The position numbers and the translations under genes are program-made. The notes under the pieces were generated by a model that was not told where the DNA came from, did not search any database, and saw only the letters and a list, made by a program, of their open reading frames with translations. A stretch of 57,240 nucleotides of DNA. It comes from Moraxellaceae bacterium AER2_44_116. GTDB lineage: Bacteria > Pseudomonadota > Gammaproteobacteria > Pseudomonadales > Moraxellaceae. Shown here piece by piece: positions 43,635 through 52,587 of the stretch. The stretch lies in the NCBI GenBank assembly GCA_006546595.1, contig VIAD01000012.1, positions 1-57,240 of the forward strand, written 5' to 3'. Positions within the stretch are counted from its first letter, which is position 1, and each line of letters begins with the position of its first letter.

Positions 43635-46600
43635 ATGAAAACAGATTACGAAAAATTCAAAATTATCGGCAAAATCTCCCTTTTGTTGCGCCAGTTGGAT
43701 GAGCAACCAAAAGTTGAGCTGGATATGTTTGGTGAGCCTATCGCTTCACCTAATAAGACGCTCGATGTCACCCGTGTTGATGTCAAAGACATTAAAGTTG
43801 ATCCTAAAGCCTACCAATTCCGTAGTGAAGTTGGCCATGACGGTACCGACAAACGCTTGAATGAAGTCAAAGCGTGGGATGACTTACGGGCAGGGGTCAT
43901 GGTGATACATGAGCGTCACGATGGCCAACAGTTTATTGCCGATGGTCATCACCGTATTGCTTTGGCAAAGAAATTAGGTGTCGATGGCGTTAATGCCTTT
44001 GTCTTGAAAGAAAGCGAAGGGCATACCGTCGATGATGCCAAATCATTAGCCGCCTTAGTCAACTTGGCCAACAATAACGGCACAGGGGTCGATGCCGCTA
44101 AATTGTTCCGAAGCAATGCCAACGGCAAACGTCCTGAACAGTTAATGGAGGACTTAAACCTGCCTAAAAACCAAGCCATTAAAACGGGTGTTGCCTTGGC
44201 CAAACTTTCCGACGATGTGTTTGGTTCGGTGGTCAATGGTGTGATTGAAGAGCGTGATGGTGCGGTCATTGGTGATACGTTTAGTAGTCCAGAGGAACAA
44301 CAAGCCGCCTTAAAGCAGTTTATGCGTGTACGTCCTGCGAACCAAGAAGAGTCTCAAGTCTTAGCACAACAGATTAAATTAGCAGGATTCTCTAAGGCGC
44401 AAGCGTCCGATAACTTTGACTTGTTTGGTAGCGAGTTAGATACCGATAGTTTGTTAGGTGAACGGACACGGTTAATCGTGGCACTCGGTCGCGCCTATAA
44501 AAAAGATAAAACCTTGTTTGAAACACTGGGGATCAATGCCAGCAAAATTGAGCAGGCAGGCAATCAACTGGATAAGGAAACCAATTCCAAGCTAAGTAAT
44601 GAAGCGACCGTCATGCAATCATTACTGGGTGAGCAGATTTATACTAATCCCAAAATGAAGCAGGTCTTAGACCAATACGCCACGGAGCTAAAAGATCATC
44701 CGAATGGTATGGCCGCTATTTTGGCCAAGCTTAAACAAGCCTTGCCACAGGTCGTACAACACACGAAGGCTGTTTTTGATGAAGGTGGTGATGACGCTCA
44801 TGTCTTTGCCTTGATTGCTGAAGCATCGTCCTTACTGAGTACCTTAAATGCCGACGACGCTGACTTTTTTATCAAGCTGCTTCGACTACAAGAAATTATT
44901 CAAGCATTAAATGGTGCGCATCTCAGCAATGACTCCACCCATACAGACGTAGCTCCTCTACCTAACGCTAATACCGAAGAAACCGAACCCCCTGAAACCG
45001 ATCTTATCGGTGATGTGGATGATGGCTTATCGGATCACTATCAAGACGATAATTATCGCTTTAAAGATGTGGGCTATATTGCAGGGGCAAGAAAAGAGAA
45101 AGCTCAACTCGCCATCATGCAGGCAAAAAAATCAGGGCAGTTAGTATCCGTCACCGATATTGATTGGGATGCCTTGGAAGATGATTCCCGTATGGCGGCC
45201 GCCACAATCATTAAAAAGAATGTCTTTGGTCAGGTCGATTGGGATGCGCTGAAAGACGGCGGCATGAATGGCAACGTGGGTTATTTTATTAAACGATTGT
45301 ATGCAGCAGTCGAGTTACAGCCCGATGATGATTCACCCGAGGGGCGCAAACTCTATGTCACGGCGATTCAAAATCTACGTCAACTGTTTGAGTCCTGCCA
45401 AACAATGGATGATGCCGTTCGTGAAATTGTCGCGTTGAGTAAATTGCTCAATACCCATCGCAATATGATTAAAGGTGAAGATGGCAAAGCCACACTCAAC
45501 TATGACTCTCAAGTGGCGAATGCTTTAGGCAAAAAGTTTAAGAGTTGGGTGTTTAAGACTGGCAATAAAGCCATTCATGAGTCCAGAGTAATGGCCAATG
45601 ATGATTGGTCTTGGTTAGAAAAAAGCGATAAGCCCACGGTAAGCAAGCCCAAAAAACAAGGGTTTCAATTAGAAGCGGCGAGCCATATTCAACGTGTCGG
45701 CGGTACCGAAGTCAGTATTCAATCGACTGAACAGTTTAAAGACGCTTTTGGCTTAAAAGCGATTCAGTCGGGTAATTGGGTATTAAAAGATAAAGAGAGC
45801 ATTGAGTTTCATATTCAACGGGCGGCGGAGTCGATGCTCGATATGGCCGATGTCACAGGGATTGCGCCTGAGTTATTGGGTTTTGGTGGTCGTTTAGGTT
45901 TGGCGTTTGGTGCTAGAGGTAAAGGTGGGGCGTTGGCGCATTATGAACCTGTTGCCCGTGTCATTAACATTACCAAGATGAAAGGTGGTGGTTCACTGGG
46001 GCATGAATACTTTCACGCCTTGGATAACCTAATACAAGACCTTGTGACGCAACAGAACAACGGTAAGGCGGGTTTTTTTGCTACCGAAACACCGCATTTG
46101 TTGCCTGAGAGTTTAACTAAAAATGCTTTTGTGACGTTAAGAACAGTGATGCTTGAAGGGAATGAAAGTCTGACTGAAACGCTCAAGTTAACCGATAAAG
46201 ACTTTAGAGCCTCGGCGTATAACATGAAGCCTGAGTTTTTAGAGCGATCGGAGGTTAAGCGCAACATTGCGGCGGCGGGTAATGTGTGGGATGCGGTTTT
46301 AGTGGTGGATGCCCATTTTGCGCGGACACGTAGCCCTCGGCCAACACGATCGAGTAATCACATGGATTTTGTGAAGATTGCCGCTGCGCATTATGCCGAT
46401 AGAAATGCGGAGTTTGTCAGTATTCCGTCATTAGAAAAGGGCAGTCGCTTTTTACAAGATGCACTGTTGTTGGATGATTTTAAGCGCGGTAAGTATTGGT
46501 CTAAGCCGTTGGAAATGGCGGCTCGTGCCTATTCGTCGTATTTGCAAGATAAGTTAGAGCAGCAAGGGCGCACCAATGATTATTTGGCCTATTCGACAAA

Positions 46601-46820
46601 AGGTGGTAATGGTCGGGTGGGTGAGGAGGCGTATCCACAGGGTAAGGAGCGTGAGCGGATTCATGCGGCGTTTGATGATTTGTTTAAGGCAATTAAGGAT
46701 GAACAGGTGTTTGAGAAGGCGGTGGGTAATAAGGATTTGATGGATTCTGTTTTTGGCGAGGATGCCGAGCTTGATGATTTGGATGTTTTAGATGTGATAG
46801 AAGAAGAGGCTGAGGCGTAG
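43635..46820 (+). CDS. Large polyvalent protein: ParB-like domain + LPD1 zincin-like domain
   Basis: 1061 aa. An N-terminal ParB/Srx-like domain is marked by IADGHHRIALAKKLG (DGHHR at 103-107). Near residues 700-800 the sequence FGLKAIQSGNWV, LGLAFGARGKGG, AHYEPVARVINITK and GHEYFHALDNL is the LPD1 domain of polyvalent proteins, with a zincin-like HEYFH motif at 790-794. The middle is helical and variable. Polyvalent proteins of phages and conjugative elements are thought to be delivered with the DNA to neutralise host defences. AAGGG precedes the start by nine bases, 15 bases after the DarA-like gene. A strong terminator follows. Confidence 0.75.
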   Translation: MKTDYEKFKIIGKISLLLRQLDEQPKVELDMFGEPIASPNKTLDVTRVDVKDIKVDPKAYQFRSEVGHDGTDKRLNEVKAWDDLRAGVMVIHERHDGQQFIADGHHRIALAKKLGVDGVNAFVLKESEGHTVDDAKSLAALVNLANNNGTGVDAAKLFRSNANGKRPEQLMEDLNLPKNQAIKTGVALAKLSDDVFGSVVNGVIEERDGAVIGDTFSSPEEQQAALKQFMRVRPANQEESQVLAQQIKLAGFSKAQASDNFDLFGSELDTDSLLGERTRLIVALGRAYKKDKTLFETLGINASKIEQAGNQLDKETNSKLSNEATVMQSLLGEQIYTNPKMKQVLDQYATELKDHPNGMAAILAKLKQALPQVVQHTKAVFDEGGDDAHVFALIAEASSLLSTLNADDADFFIKLLRLQEIIQALNGAHLSNDSTHTDVAPLPNANTEETEPPETDLIGDVDDGLSDHYQDDNYRFKDVGYIAGARKEKAQLAIMQAKKSGQLVSVTDIDWDALEDDSRMAAATIIKKNVFGQVDWDALKDGGMNGNVGYFIKRLYAAVELQPDDDSPEGRKLYVTAIQNLRQLFESCQTMDDAVREIVALSKLLNTHRNMIKGEDGKATLNYDSQVANALGKKFKSWVFKTGNKAIHESRVMANDDWSWLEKSDKPTVSKPKKQGFQLEAASHIQRVGGTEVSIQSTEQFKDAFGLKAIQSGNWVLKDKESIEFHIQRAAESMLDMADVTGIAPELLGFGGRLGLAFGARGKGGALAHYEPVARVINITKMKGGGSLGHEYFHALDNLIQDLVTQQNNGKAGFFATETPHLLPESLTKNAFVTLRTVMLEGNESLTETLKLTDKDFRASAYNMKPEFLERSEVKRNIAAAGNVWDAVLVVDAHFARTRSPRPTRSSNHMDFVKIAAAHYADRNAEFVSIPSLEKGSRFLQDALLLDDFKRGKYWSKPLEMAARAYSSYLQDKLEQQGRTNDYLAYSTKGGNGRVGEEAYPQGKERERIHAAFDDLFKAIKDEQVFEKAVGNKDLMDSVFGEDAELDDLDVLDVIEEEAEA

Positions 46821-46824
46821 AAAA

Positions 46825-46853
46825 ATAAAGGCAGTTTAAACAACTGCCTTTTG
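46825..46853 (+). terminator. Terminator after the polyvalent operon
   Basis: AAAGGCAGTT (46825-46834), loop TAAAC, AACTGCCTTT (46840-46849), then TGTTT. Perfect 10-bp stem five bases after the stop codon; it could also serve the opposing gene. Confidence 0.75.
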
Positions 46854-46911
46854 TTTAAGCGGCGATGGGGGTGATTTCGTTTTTAATGCGGTCGCCTTTG
46901 GTAATGACGCT

Positions 46912-47223
46912 TTAATACCATTGATGCTTGCCGCACTCCAAACAACGATTCGATATGACACCAACCATCCCCCCACAATGCTTACATCCTTTGCTCTTTT
47001 GTTGTCGATAAGAGGCATATAAGTAAGAACTGAAGATTAGCCATAAAAAGCCCAATAAGCTCACACTTAGATAGATACTAGAGGACAGCATCTGAAGAGG
47101 GAGCGCACTAGTTATGAGGTCTTCAATATTGGTACGGTGAGTGACTAGAATAAAAAGTAGGAAGTTAAGCAGTAGTAACAGTAGGGGTTTTCCAAACAAA
47201 TGCAGTTTCACACGATTGCTCAT
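46912..47223 (-). CDS. Small membrane protein with C-terminal zinc ribbon
   Basis: 103 aa from ATG 47223, with AAGGA upstream; longer starts lack support. Two hydrophobic helices (about 13-29 and 48-68) are followed by a cytoplasmic-type zinc ribbon with C80-x2-C83 and C94-x2-C97 (CKHCGG, RCLECGKH). The family is unknown to me. It is on the minus strand between two late operons and has no GTAACCCT element. An AT-rich sigma-70-like stretch (TTGACG and a TTAT-containing box) lies upstream, so it may be expressed in the uninfected or lysogenic cell, for example in superinfection exclusion. That role is only a guess. Confidence 0.55.
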   Translation of the reverse strand: MSNRVKLHLFGKPLLLLLLNFLLFILVTHRTNIEDLITSALPLQMLSSSIYLSVSLLGFLWLIFSSYLYASYRQQKSKGCKHCGGMVGVISNRCLECGKHQWY

Positions 47224-47332
47224 GTTTATATCCTTAATAACGTCTTGAGTCCTTGATAAGCTCATCTTATTGAAAATCGTCAAATAATCAAATCAAGTTC
47301 TGTTGTGAGTTTGTCGTAAGGTCAAAATGGGC

Positions 47333-47370
47333 TTTTTTACGACTACCTCAAATCCTGTAACCCTCCAAAA
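47333..47370 (+). repeat. 38-nt direct repeat, copy 1, containing the late motif
   Basis: Begins TTTTTTACGACTACC and ends GTAACCCTCCAAAA. An identical copy is at 47907, and the helix-turn-helix gene lies between them. Confidence 0.85.
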
Positions 47371-47425
47371 TCACCCCGTTTTATATCATTACTATAGTCA
47401 TCCCCCAATGAGGATTACTGTAATG
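47357..47425 (+). promoter_or_regulatory. Composite late element, copy H
   Basis: GTAACCCTCCAAAA at 47357-47370. CATTAC (47387-47392) pairs with GTAATG (47420-47425), followed inward by AGT/ACT and ATCC/GGAT with small bulges. ATG 47423 lies within the right arm; GAGG in the loop region is the Shine-Dalgarno. Confidence 0.6.
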
Positions 47426-47821
47426 CTAGAACCTAAATTTACGTTACCCGATAGCCTGATTTTTTTAACCGAAGAAAAGGTTTCTGAACTTTTAACCATT
47501 CCCACTAAAACACTGCAATCCATGCGAAAAAGCGATTGCAATGGTTTGGCATTTATTCACTTTCACGGTTGCGTGCGTTATCGACTATCGGACGTAAATG
47601 CCTTTCAAGAGCGATGGAACGACCCGTTGCAATGTACCGAGCCTGAAACGGCAGACATCTTAAATGTGGCACTTAACACCTTAAAACATTGGCGTATTGC
47701 AGGTAAAGCACCACGCCATACGCGAGCTGGGCGTAATGCCGACAATATTCGCTATCACTTGCATGATATTGAAGCATGGGTGAATGAGCAAAGCCGCCTG
47801 ACTACCAAGGATGGCGTATAG
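47423..47821 (+). CDS. Tandem helix-turn-helix (MerR/excisionase-type) protein
   Basis: 132 aa from ATG 47423; an upstream in-frame ATG at 47327 would run through the direct repeat and late motif and is unlikely. Two winged helix-turn-helix domains of the excisionase/HTH_17 type lie in tandem: residues 14-62 (LTEEKVSELLTIPTKTLQSM ... YRLSDVNAF) and 70-125 (TADILNVALNTLKHWR ... YHLHDIEAWV). Such proteins bind short repeated DNA sites. It has its own late element and sits directly before the capsid operon, so it is the best candidate in the window for a regulator acting on the GTAACCCT sites. This is untested. Confidence 0.7.
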   Translation: MLEPKFTLPDSLIFLTEEKVSELLTIPTKTLQSMRKSDCNGLAFIHFHGCVRYRLSDVNAFQERWNDPLQCTEPETADILNVALNTLKHWRIAGKAPRHTRAGRNADNIRYHLHDIEAWVNEQSRLTTKDGV

Positions 47822-47906
47822 GATGACTGCTTTGATAGCAAGTCTTATACGTTTACAGGTGAGGGTTTGTTTAATGCGACACAAGCAAAAAGTCAGTTTG
47901 GTTGGA

Positions 47907-47944
47907 TTTTTTACGACTACCTCAAATCCTGTAACCCTCCAAAA
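47907..47944 (+). repeat. 38-nt direct repeat, copy 2, containing the late motif
   Basis: Identical to 47333-47370, 574 bases downstream, in front of the major capsid gene. Outside the 38 nt the flanks diverge. Confidence 0.85.
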
Positions 47945-48021
47945 AGCACCATTTTTATTGTGTCAGCATAACGCTATCCAAACGGGATTTCGTTTTTAAC
48001 AGATAGAGGGTATGAGTTATG
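47931..48021 (+). promoter_or_regulatory. Composite late element, copy I (capsid operon)
   Basis: GTAACCCTCCAAAA at 47931-47944. Three nested pairings follow: CATAAC (47967-47972) with GTTATG (48016-48021), CTATC (47974-47978) with GATAG (48002-48006), and AAACG with CGTTT in the centre. The start codon 48019 is in the outer arm and AGAGGG lies between the outer and middle stems. Confidence 0.65.
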
Positions 48022-49683
48022 CCACGCATTTACGCAAGCAAAGCAACCGCCGAAATTGGTCACTATTTCGATGCAGCATTAGCACGGTTAAAAGATGGTG
48101 CAAAAACCAATAAAGATGTGTTTGACTCGGTGCAACAAGACAACGCAGTTACGACACCTGCCGCCTTAGATGGTTTATACGGTAAATTAGGCGAAGGCTT
48201 TCATCAAGATGTCTTTGATTGTGTGATCCACGGGATGAATACTTACCGTCACGATCACGGTTGCGACGCACCTGCCGATATTGTTGAGCAAGCCTTACAC
48301 AACGCCATGACCTCACAAATGGCACTGAAAGACCTTAAAATCCGCCTTGACTCTGCTTCTGAGTCGCACATGGATGCTTACTCTCTACAACCCAACCGTG
48401 CCATTGTCTCGATCATGGCATCGTTTGCGGAAGCTATCCCGTTTGCTGGTTATTTCCCTGCCGACATTAAATCGAATGAAGCTAAAAGCTTAATCTTGAA
48501 TAACCGTGCCAAAAGCGGTTGGGGTGGTTATAGCGAAAATGGTTCGGTCGATGGCACGTCGAATGGTAATCCCTATGTCATGCCTAACCGTTTGGTGGCT
48601 TTAGCAACGGGCAACCAAACTAACTATACAGGTACAGCACGCGCTAAGTATGTAGAAGGTAGTCGCACAGTCATGGATGGCACAAGCACCGGGTTAACCT
48701 TAACCGCAGGCCGTACCCTTATTTTGGTGAATGGCTTCTACGCGGCAGCTGATAACCGCAATGGCGGCTTGGGCGGCGTAACCTCAATTAGCGGTACCAT
48801 TTTAATCGGTTCGACACTTCACGCAGTCAGCGGTACAGTCAATAACGACACTGGCGCAATTGCCGTAAGTTTTGCACCTGCATTACCAAACAACAGCGAA
48901 GTCGTTGCTGAAGTCATTGTGGACTACGAACGCAACCCGTCAGCAATCCCATCCTTTGGTTTTGAAACGGAGTCCTATAGTTATTTCGCCTCTGGTCATC
49001 GTGCTATGACGGAATTAACCATCGACAGTCAAAGCCAAGTGCGTAACGAAATGAATTTAGACCCATCCTCTAACAGTTTATTTAGCTTGCGCACCCAAAT
49101 CACCAACGAACAGCATTATTACGCTTTGCAGTTAGGCTTGATGATTTCGGCTAATAACCGCTTGGTGCATGACTTTAACTTGGCCGCACAGTTTGCCGCT
49201 AAAAATATCTCTGAAATTTTTGGTGACGTTGAGCAAACCTTGTTTGTGCTTGACCAGCAAATGATTAACGACACCTTAGATCACGGCATTACCCACTTAT
49301 ATGTGGACGATCAGCTCGGTGGCATTATCGCGGGTTTACCTAGCACGATGTTTGTGAAGTCAGGTGTTGCCTCGCGTGCAGGTATCTATCGTATTGGCCG
49401 CTTGTTCAACAAATACGATGTTTATTACACCCCTAAAATCGTCAAAGGTAACAAAGCAGCGGGGACAGCACCGATGTTGTGTGTTGGTCGTTCTAACGAT
49501 GTAGGCCGTAGCCCGATTGTCATGGGTGACTCCGTTGCCCCAATGTTTATTCCATTAGCGACAAACTCCGACTTGATTATGAAGCAAGCGTATTACCAAC
49601 GCAGTTTCTTGCAGTTGAATAAACACATGGCCAGTGCCAAAGGCTTTGCCCGTGTTGACTTCATTAACTTGCCAACACTTTAA
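48019..49683 (+). CDS. Major capsid protein
   Basis: 554 aa. It is followed by a small protein and the tail sheath, and is the only virion protein here with the size and layout of a capsid subunit: a helical N-terminal 130 residues, FAEAIPFAGYFPADIKS, a strand-rich inserted domain (about 215-310), and a C-terminal half with ITNEQHYYALQLGLM and the well-conserved-looking VMGDSVAPMFIPL. I judge an HK97-type fold likely from this pattern but cannot prove it. The AGAGGG Shine-Dalgarno and the strongest nested hairpin precede it. Several hundred copies per particle are expected, so its element should be highly active. Confidence 0.7.
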   Translation: MPRIYASKATAEIGHYFDAALARLKDGAKTNKDVFDSVQQDNAVTTPAALDGLYGKLGEGFHQDVFDCVIHGMNTYRHDHGCDAPADIVEQALHNAMTSQMALKDLKIRLDSASESHMDAYSLQPNRAIVSIMASFAEAIPFAGYFPADIKSNEAKSLILNNRAKSGWGGYSENGSVDGTSNGNPYVMPNRLVALATGNQTNYTGTARAKYVEGSRTVMDGTSTGLTLTAGRTLILVNGFYAAADNRNGGLGGVTSISGTILIGSTLHAVSGTVNNDTGAIAVSFAPALPNNSEVVAEVIVDYERNPSAIPSFGFETESYSYFASGHRAMTELTIDSQSQVRNEMNLDPSSNSLFSLRTQITNEQHYYALQLGLMISANNRLVHDFNLAAQFAAKNISEIFGDVEQTLFVLDQQMINDTLDHGITHLYVDDQLGGIIAGLPSTMFVKSGVASRAGIYRIGRLFNKYDVYYTPKIVKGNKAAGTAPMLCVGRSNDVGRSPIVMGDSVAPMFIPLATNSDLIMKQAYYQRSFLQLNKHMASAKGFARVDFINLPTL

Positions 49684-49696
49684 GGCGGTGTGAGCG

Positions 49697-49975
49697 ATGG
49701 CTGTCAAAAAGAAAAGCCCTGATTTAGTCAAGGCAACACAAGTACCTGTTGCCACTTGGCCGCGTGCCGTGGTGGTAAAAAACGACACGCCTTTTCGGTT
49801 TACTGAAAAGGTTAAAAGCGTCATTTTGACAGCCCATAGCGAACAGACGGTGATGGTGTCAGAGTCCGAATTAATGCGAATCAAGCACAATTTTATGCAG
49901 TTAAACCTATTGAATAACTGGAATGACGGCTTAACGGTAATTGATTCCGTAGGAGAAGAAAATGGCGATGTTTGA
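49697..49975 (+). CDS. Small virion-operon protein of unknown function
   Basis: 92 aa, starting MAVKKKSPDLVKATQVP, with basic N terminus and a strand-rich middle (SVILTAHSEQTVMVSESEL). It lies between capsid and sheath and overlaps the sheath gene by 14 bases. A head-tail joining or decoration role would suit the position, but I do not recognise it. Confidence 0.5.
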   Translation: MAVKKKSPDLVKATQVPVATWPRAVVVKNDTPFRFTEKVKSVILTAHSEQTVMVSESELMRIKHNFMQLNLLNNWNDGLTVIDSVGEENGDV

Positions 49976-51683
49976 ACGTCAAATCGGTGAACAGTCGGGG
50001 ATTCAATTAAACCCCACGGTTGACCGTACCGATGGTGTAGCAGGCTTTGGAGATCAAACGGCGGCAATTGTCGGAAGTTTTAACCGTGGTCGTATGGATC
50101 GTGCATTTTGGGTCGATGCTCAAACTTTACGGGCGCGTTTAGGTGCGGCGGTATCGTTAAACAAGTCTTTATTGAATGAAGCGTATTTGCACGTTTATGA
50201 AGCTTTGCGTAATGGCGCACAACAAGTTTTAGTCAGTCGTTTGTTGCGTGAAAATGTCACCAATGACTTTGTTGTGATTCAGGTAGATGGAACAGCAGGC
50301 GCATTACAAACAGAAACGGGCGAGCCTATTTTAGATGGTGCAGGTGCCGCGATTACTGTCGGTAATACTGCAATCATTACGACAGCGGCCAGCATTGAGA
50401 GTGGCTTCACCGATGAATTGGCGATTGCCTTTAAATTACTGGATGGCATTAACGAAGGATTTATTGTTCGTGCCAATTTTGATGCCTATGACGATGTAGA
50501 TGCGTGGGTGACACCTGTTGAGGGTACACCGACATTCAATCCAAAATCGTTACGCCTCACCATTGAGATTTTGGATAAAACCAGTCTGCAAGTGCTTTAT
50601 CGTGCCGTGGGTGCGGTGAGTCCTGATTCGGTCGATGAGTTTAATCAAACCCGCTATATCGGTGACTTGGCGAGTGATGTCTTTGTCTTTAGCAAAGGCA
50701 ATTTACCCGATGCCAGTTATCAGGTCGCCCTTGAAGATAGCACAATGGGCGTTATGGCTAATGGTACGCGCCTGTTTATCCGTCAAGCCGTTGAGCCGTT
50801 TGATCCTGTAGATACCGCTTACACCAGCACTGAAATGGATGTCGCTGTTGATGCCTTGCGTTATACCAATGAGGATTTTGGTTACATCATGGGCGGTGGT
50901 ACACGTTCTGTGCCGTTATTAACGCGCTTAATTGCAACGGCTTATCACACTGAAACCTTAATGGCCTTTGATGCGCCCAGTGAAATGACTGAAGAAGAGG
51001 CAATTGCTTGGGCAACATCCCTGAACGTCGATAACCTTTTAATTGCCTGCTACTGGACACCGCTCAAGTGTGACGAACCGTTGAATGGTGGCAAACAATC
51101 ATGGGGCAGTAGTGGCGCACAAATCGGTTTGCGTTGTAACCGTAATGCACGATTGAACAGCTTAGGCTTTGCCCCTAAAAACAATCCGATTGCAGGTAAA
51201 GATTGGCCATTACCGCGTAGTGGTATCACCCAATTACGCACGCCAACACCGAACCAATTAAGTGCATTGGCCAAGGCAAAAATCAATCCCGTGATTTTGG
51301 ATAAGTTTAGCGATGGTAGTCGTTATACCTTCCGTGACTCACTGACGATGGCACGTACGTTAATCAGCAAAAGAAAACTGATTAGCGTGGCTGAAATGTC
51401 GGCACACCTGAATCAAATGGTTGTCCGTATTGTCAAAGACTACATTCAAAAAGGCATGACCGTCGCTATTGCCCGTAGTCGCGCCCAGATTGAACGCCTT
51501 TGCCAAAATGCGGAAGCCAGTGGCTGGTTAGTACCCAGTCGTGATCCACAAATGGCAGGCTTAACCTTTGTCCTTGAACTAAAGCCGAATGAATCGCACC
51601 CGAACGACTGGATGGATGTCCGTTTTTATGTGTCGTTTGATGGTGTCGCCCGTGTCGCAATTATTGAACAAACCATTACCTAA
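49962..51683 (+). CDS. Contractile tail sheath protein
   Basis: 573 aa. The N-terminal part (DRTDGVAGFGDQTAAIVG) and especially the C-terminal domain (FRDSLTMARTLISKRKLIS, MVVRIVKDYIQKGM, DVRFYVSFDGVARVAIIEQT) match phage tail sheath proteins, where the last strand interlocks with neighbouring subunits. It shows that the particle has a contractile (myovirus-type) tail. AGGAGAAGAAA precedes ATG 49962. Usual family length is 370-660 aa. Confidence 0.88.
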   Translation: MAMFERQIGEQSGIQLNPTVDRTDGVAGFGDQTAAIVGSFNRGRMDRAFWVDAQTLRARLGAAVSLNKSLLNEAYLHVYEALRNGAQQVLVSRLLRENVTNDFVVIQVDGTAGALQTETGEPILDGAGAAITVGNTAIITTAASIESGFTDELAIAFKLLDGINEGFIVRANFDAYDDVDAWVTPVEGTPTFNPKSLRLTIEILDKTSLQVLYRAVGAVSPDSVDEFNQTRYIGDLASDVFVFSKGNLPDASYQVALEDSTMGVMANGTRLFIRQAVEPFDPVDTAYTSTEMDVAVDALRYTNEDFGYIMGGGTRSVPLLTRLIATAYHTETLMAFDAPSEMTEEEAIAWATSLNVDNLLIACYWTPLKCDEPLNGGKQSWGSSGAQIGLRCNRNARLNSLGFAPKNNPIAGKDWPLPRSGITQLRTPTPNQLSALAKAKINPVILDKFSDGSRYTFRDSLTMARTLISKRKLISVAEMSAHLNQMVVRIVKDYIQKGMTVAIARSRAQIERLCQNAEASGWLVPSRDPQMAGLTFVLELKPNESHPNDWMDVRFYVSFDGVARVAIIEQTIT

Positions 51684-51695
51684 GAGGGGTGATAT

Positions 51696-52445
51696 ATGAG
51701 CTTGCAACAAATGTTGGCAGGTCGTTTATATACGGCTCAACAAGTGAAAGAGATTACAGAAGGCAAAAAGCCCTTAAAAAACCGTTTAGATGGGGCGAGT
51801 GATGGCAAAGAAATGAATGTCACCTTAGACAAAATGGTGGCCATTGCAGCGATGGCAGATGTTCGCACCAAAGCAGCCTATGCCGTTCAAACATGGGCAG
51901 AAACGGACGATCTGGACAAAGACGAATCTTTGTATGATCGTTTAGATGCCTTGATTAGTGCCATTGCCGATGGGGGTATTGATTTAGACGGTGATGCCAG
52001 TACCGATGATACCGATGATGTGTATATGGTGGCCATGCAAGCAGCCAGTGATTACATGAGTGCTTTAGGTGCGGATGATAACGACCTAGAAACCTTGTTT
52101 AATAGCAAAGATGATGGTGCGCGTGATGAAGCGGCAAATCGTTTACTTGAGTTTTTAATGCAGGCTCTGGGTGATGATGAAAATACAGCCGAAGAAGCCG
52201 TAAAAAACTTTGCGTTTGATATGGATAGCGATGGCAATGTTTTTGACAGTGCTAACTTCAAGAAAACGGTTGGTATCCGTGATGGCAAAAAAACCATCCT
52301 GAAAAAACGTCTTGGCACAAAGTTGAAACGTACCCCTAAGCAAAAAGCGGCATTGATGAAGGCACAACATAAAGCCCACTCAGGCGCGGCTAATTTGCAC
52401 CGTCAAAAGTCGTTAAATATTGGCCGCAAAGCGGGCTTGTATTAA
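51696..52445 (+). CDS. Acidic protein with basic tail, possible scaffold or tail protein
   Basis: 249 aa. Residues 60-190 are strongly acidic (for example DGDASTDDTDDVYM, ADDNDLETLF) and the last 50 are basic (KKRLGTKLKRTPKQKAAL, HKAHSGAANLHRQKS). The sharp charge division is typical of scaffold-like or DNA-contacting virion proteins, but I recognise no family. It follows the sheath gene with AGAGGGG before the start and closes the capsid operon; a terminator is 20 bases downstream. Confidence 0.5.
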   Translation: MSLQQMLAGRLYTAQQVKEITEGKKPLKNRLDGASDGKEMNVTLDKMVAIAAMADVRTKAAYAVQTWAETDDLDKDESLYDRLDALISAIADGGIDLDGDASTDDTDDVYMVAMQAASDYMSALGADDNDLETLFNSKDDGARDEAANRLLEFLMQALGDDENTAEEAVKNFAFDMDSDGNVFDSANFKKTVGIRDGKKTILKKRLGTKLKRTPKQKAALMKAQHKAHSGAANLHRQKSLNIGRKAGLY

Positions 52446-52465
52446 CGTCTAGTGTGTTGGTGATG

Positions 52466-52496
52466 AAATGGCTGCTGAAAAGTAGCCATTTTTTAT
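52466..52496 (+). terminator. Terminator after the capsid-sheath operon
   Basis: AAATGGCTGCT (52466-52476), loop GAAA, AGTAGCCATTT (52481-52491), one G-U pair, then TTTATT. Confidence 0.75.
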
Positions 52497-52587
52497 TGTA
52501 AATTTAGCGTTTGAAACGCCGAATTGGATTTCAGATCTAGTTGGGCTTATCTTGGTCGTATTTCAAAGGTGAGCAAGTTTTCTATCC

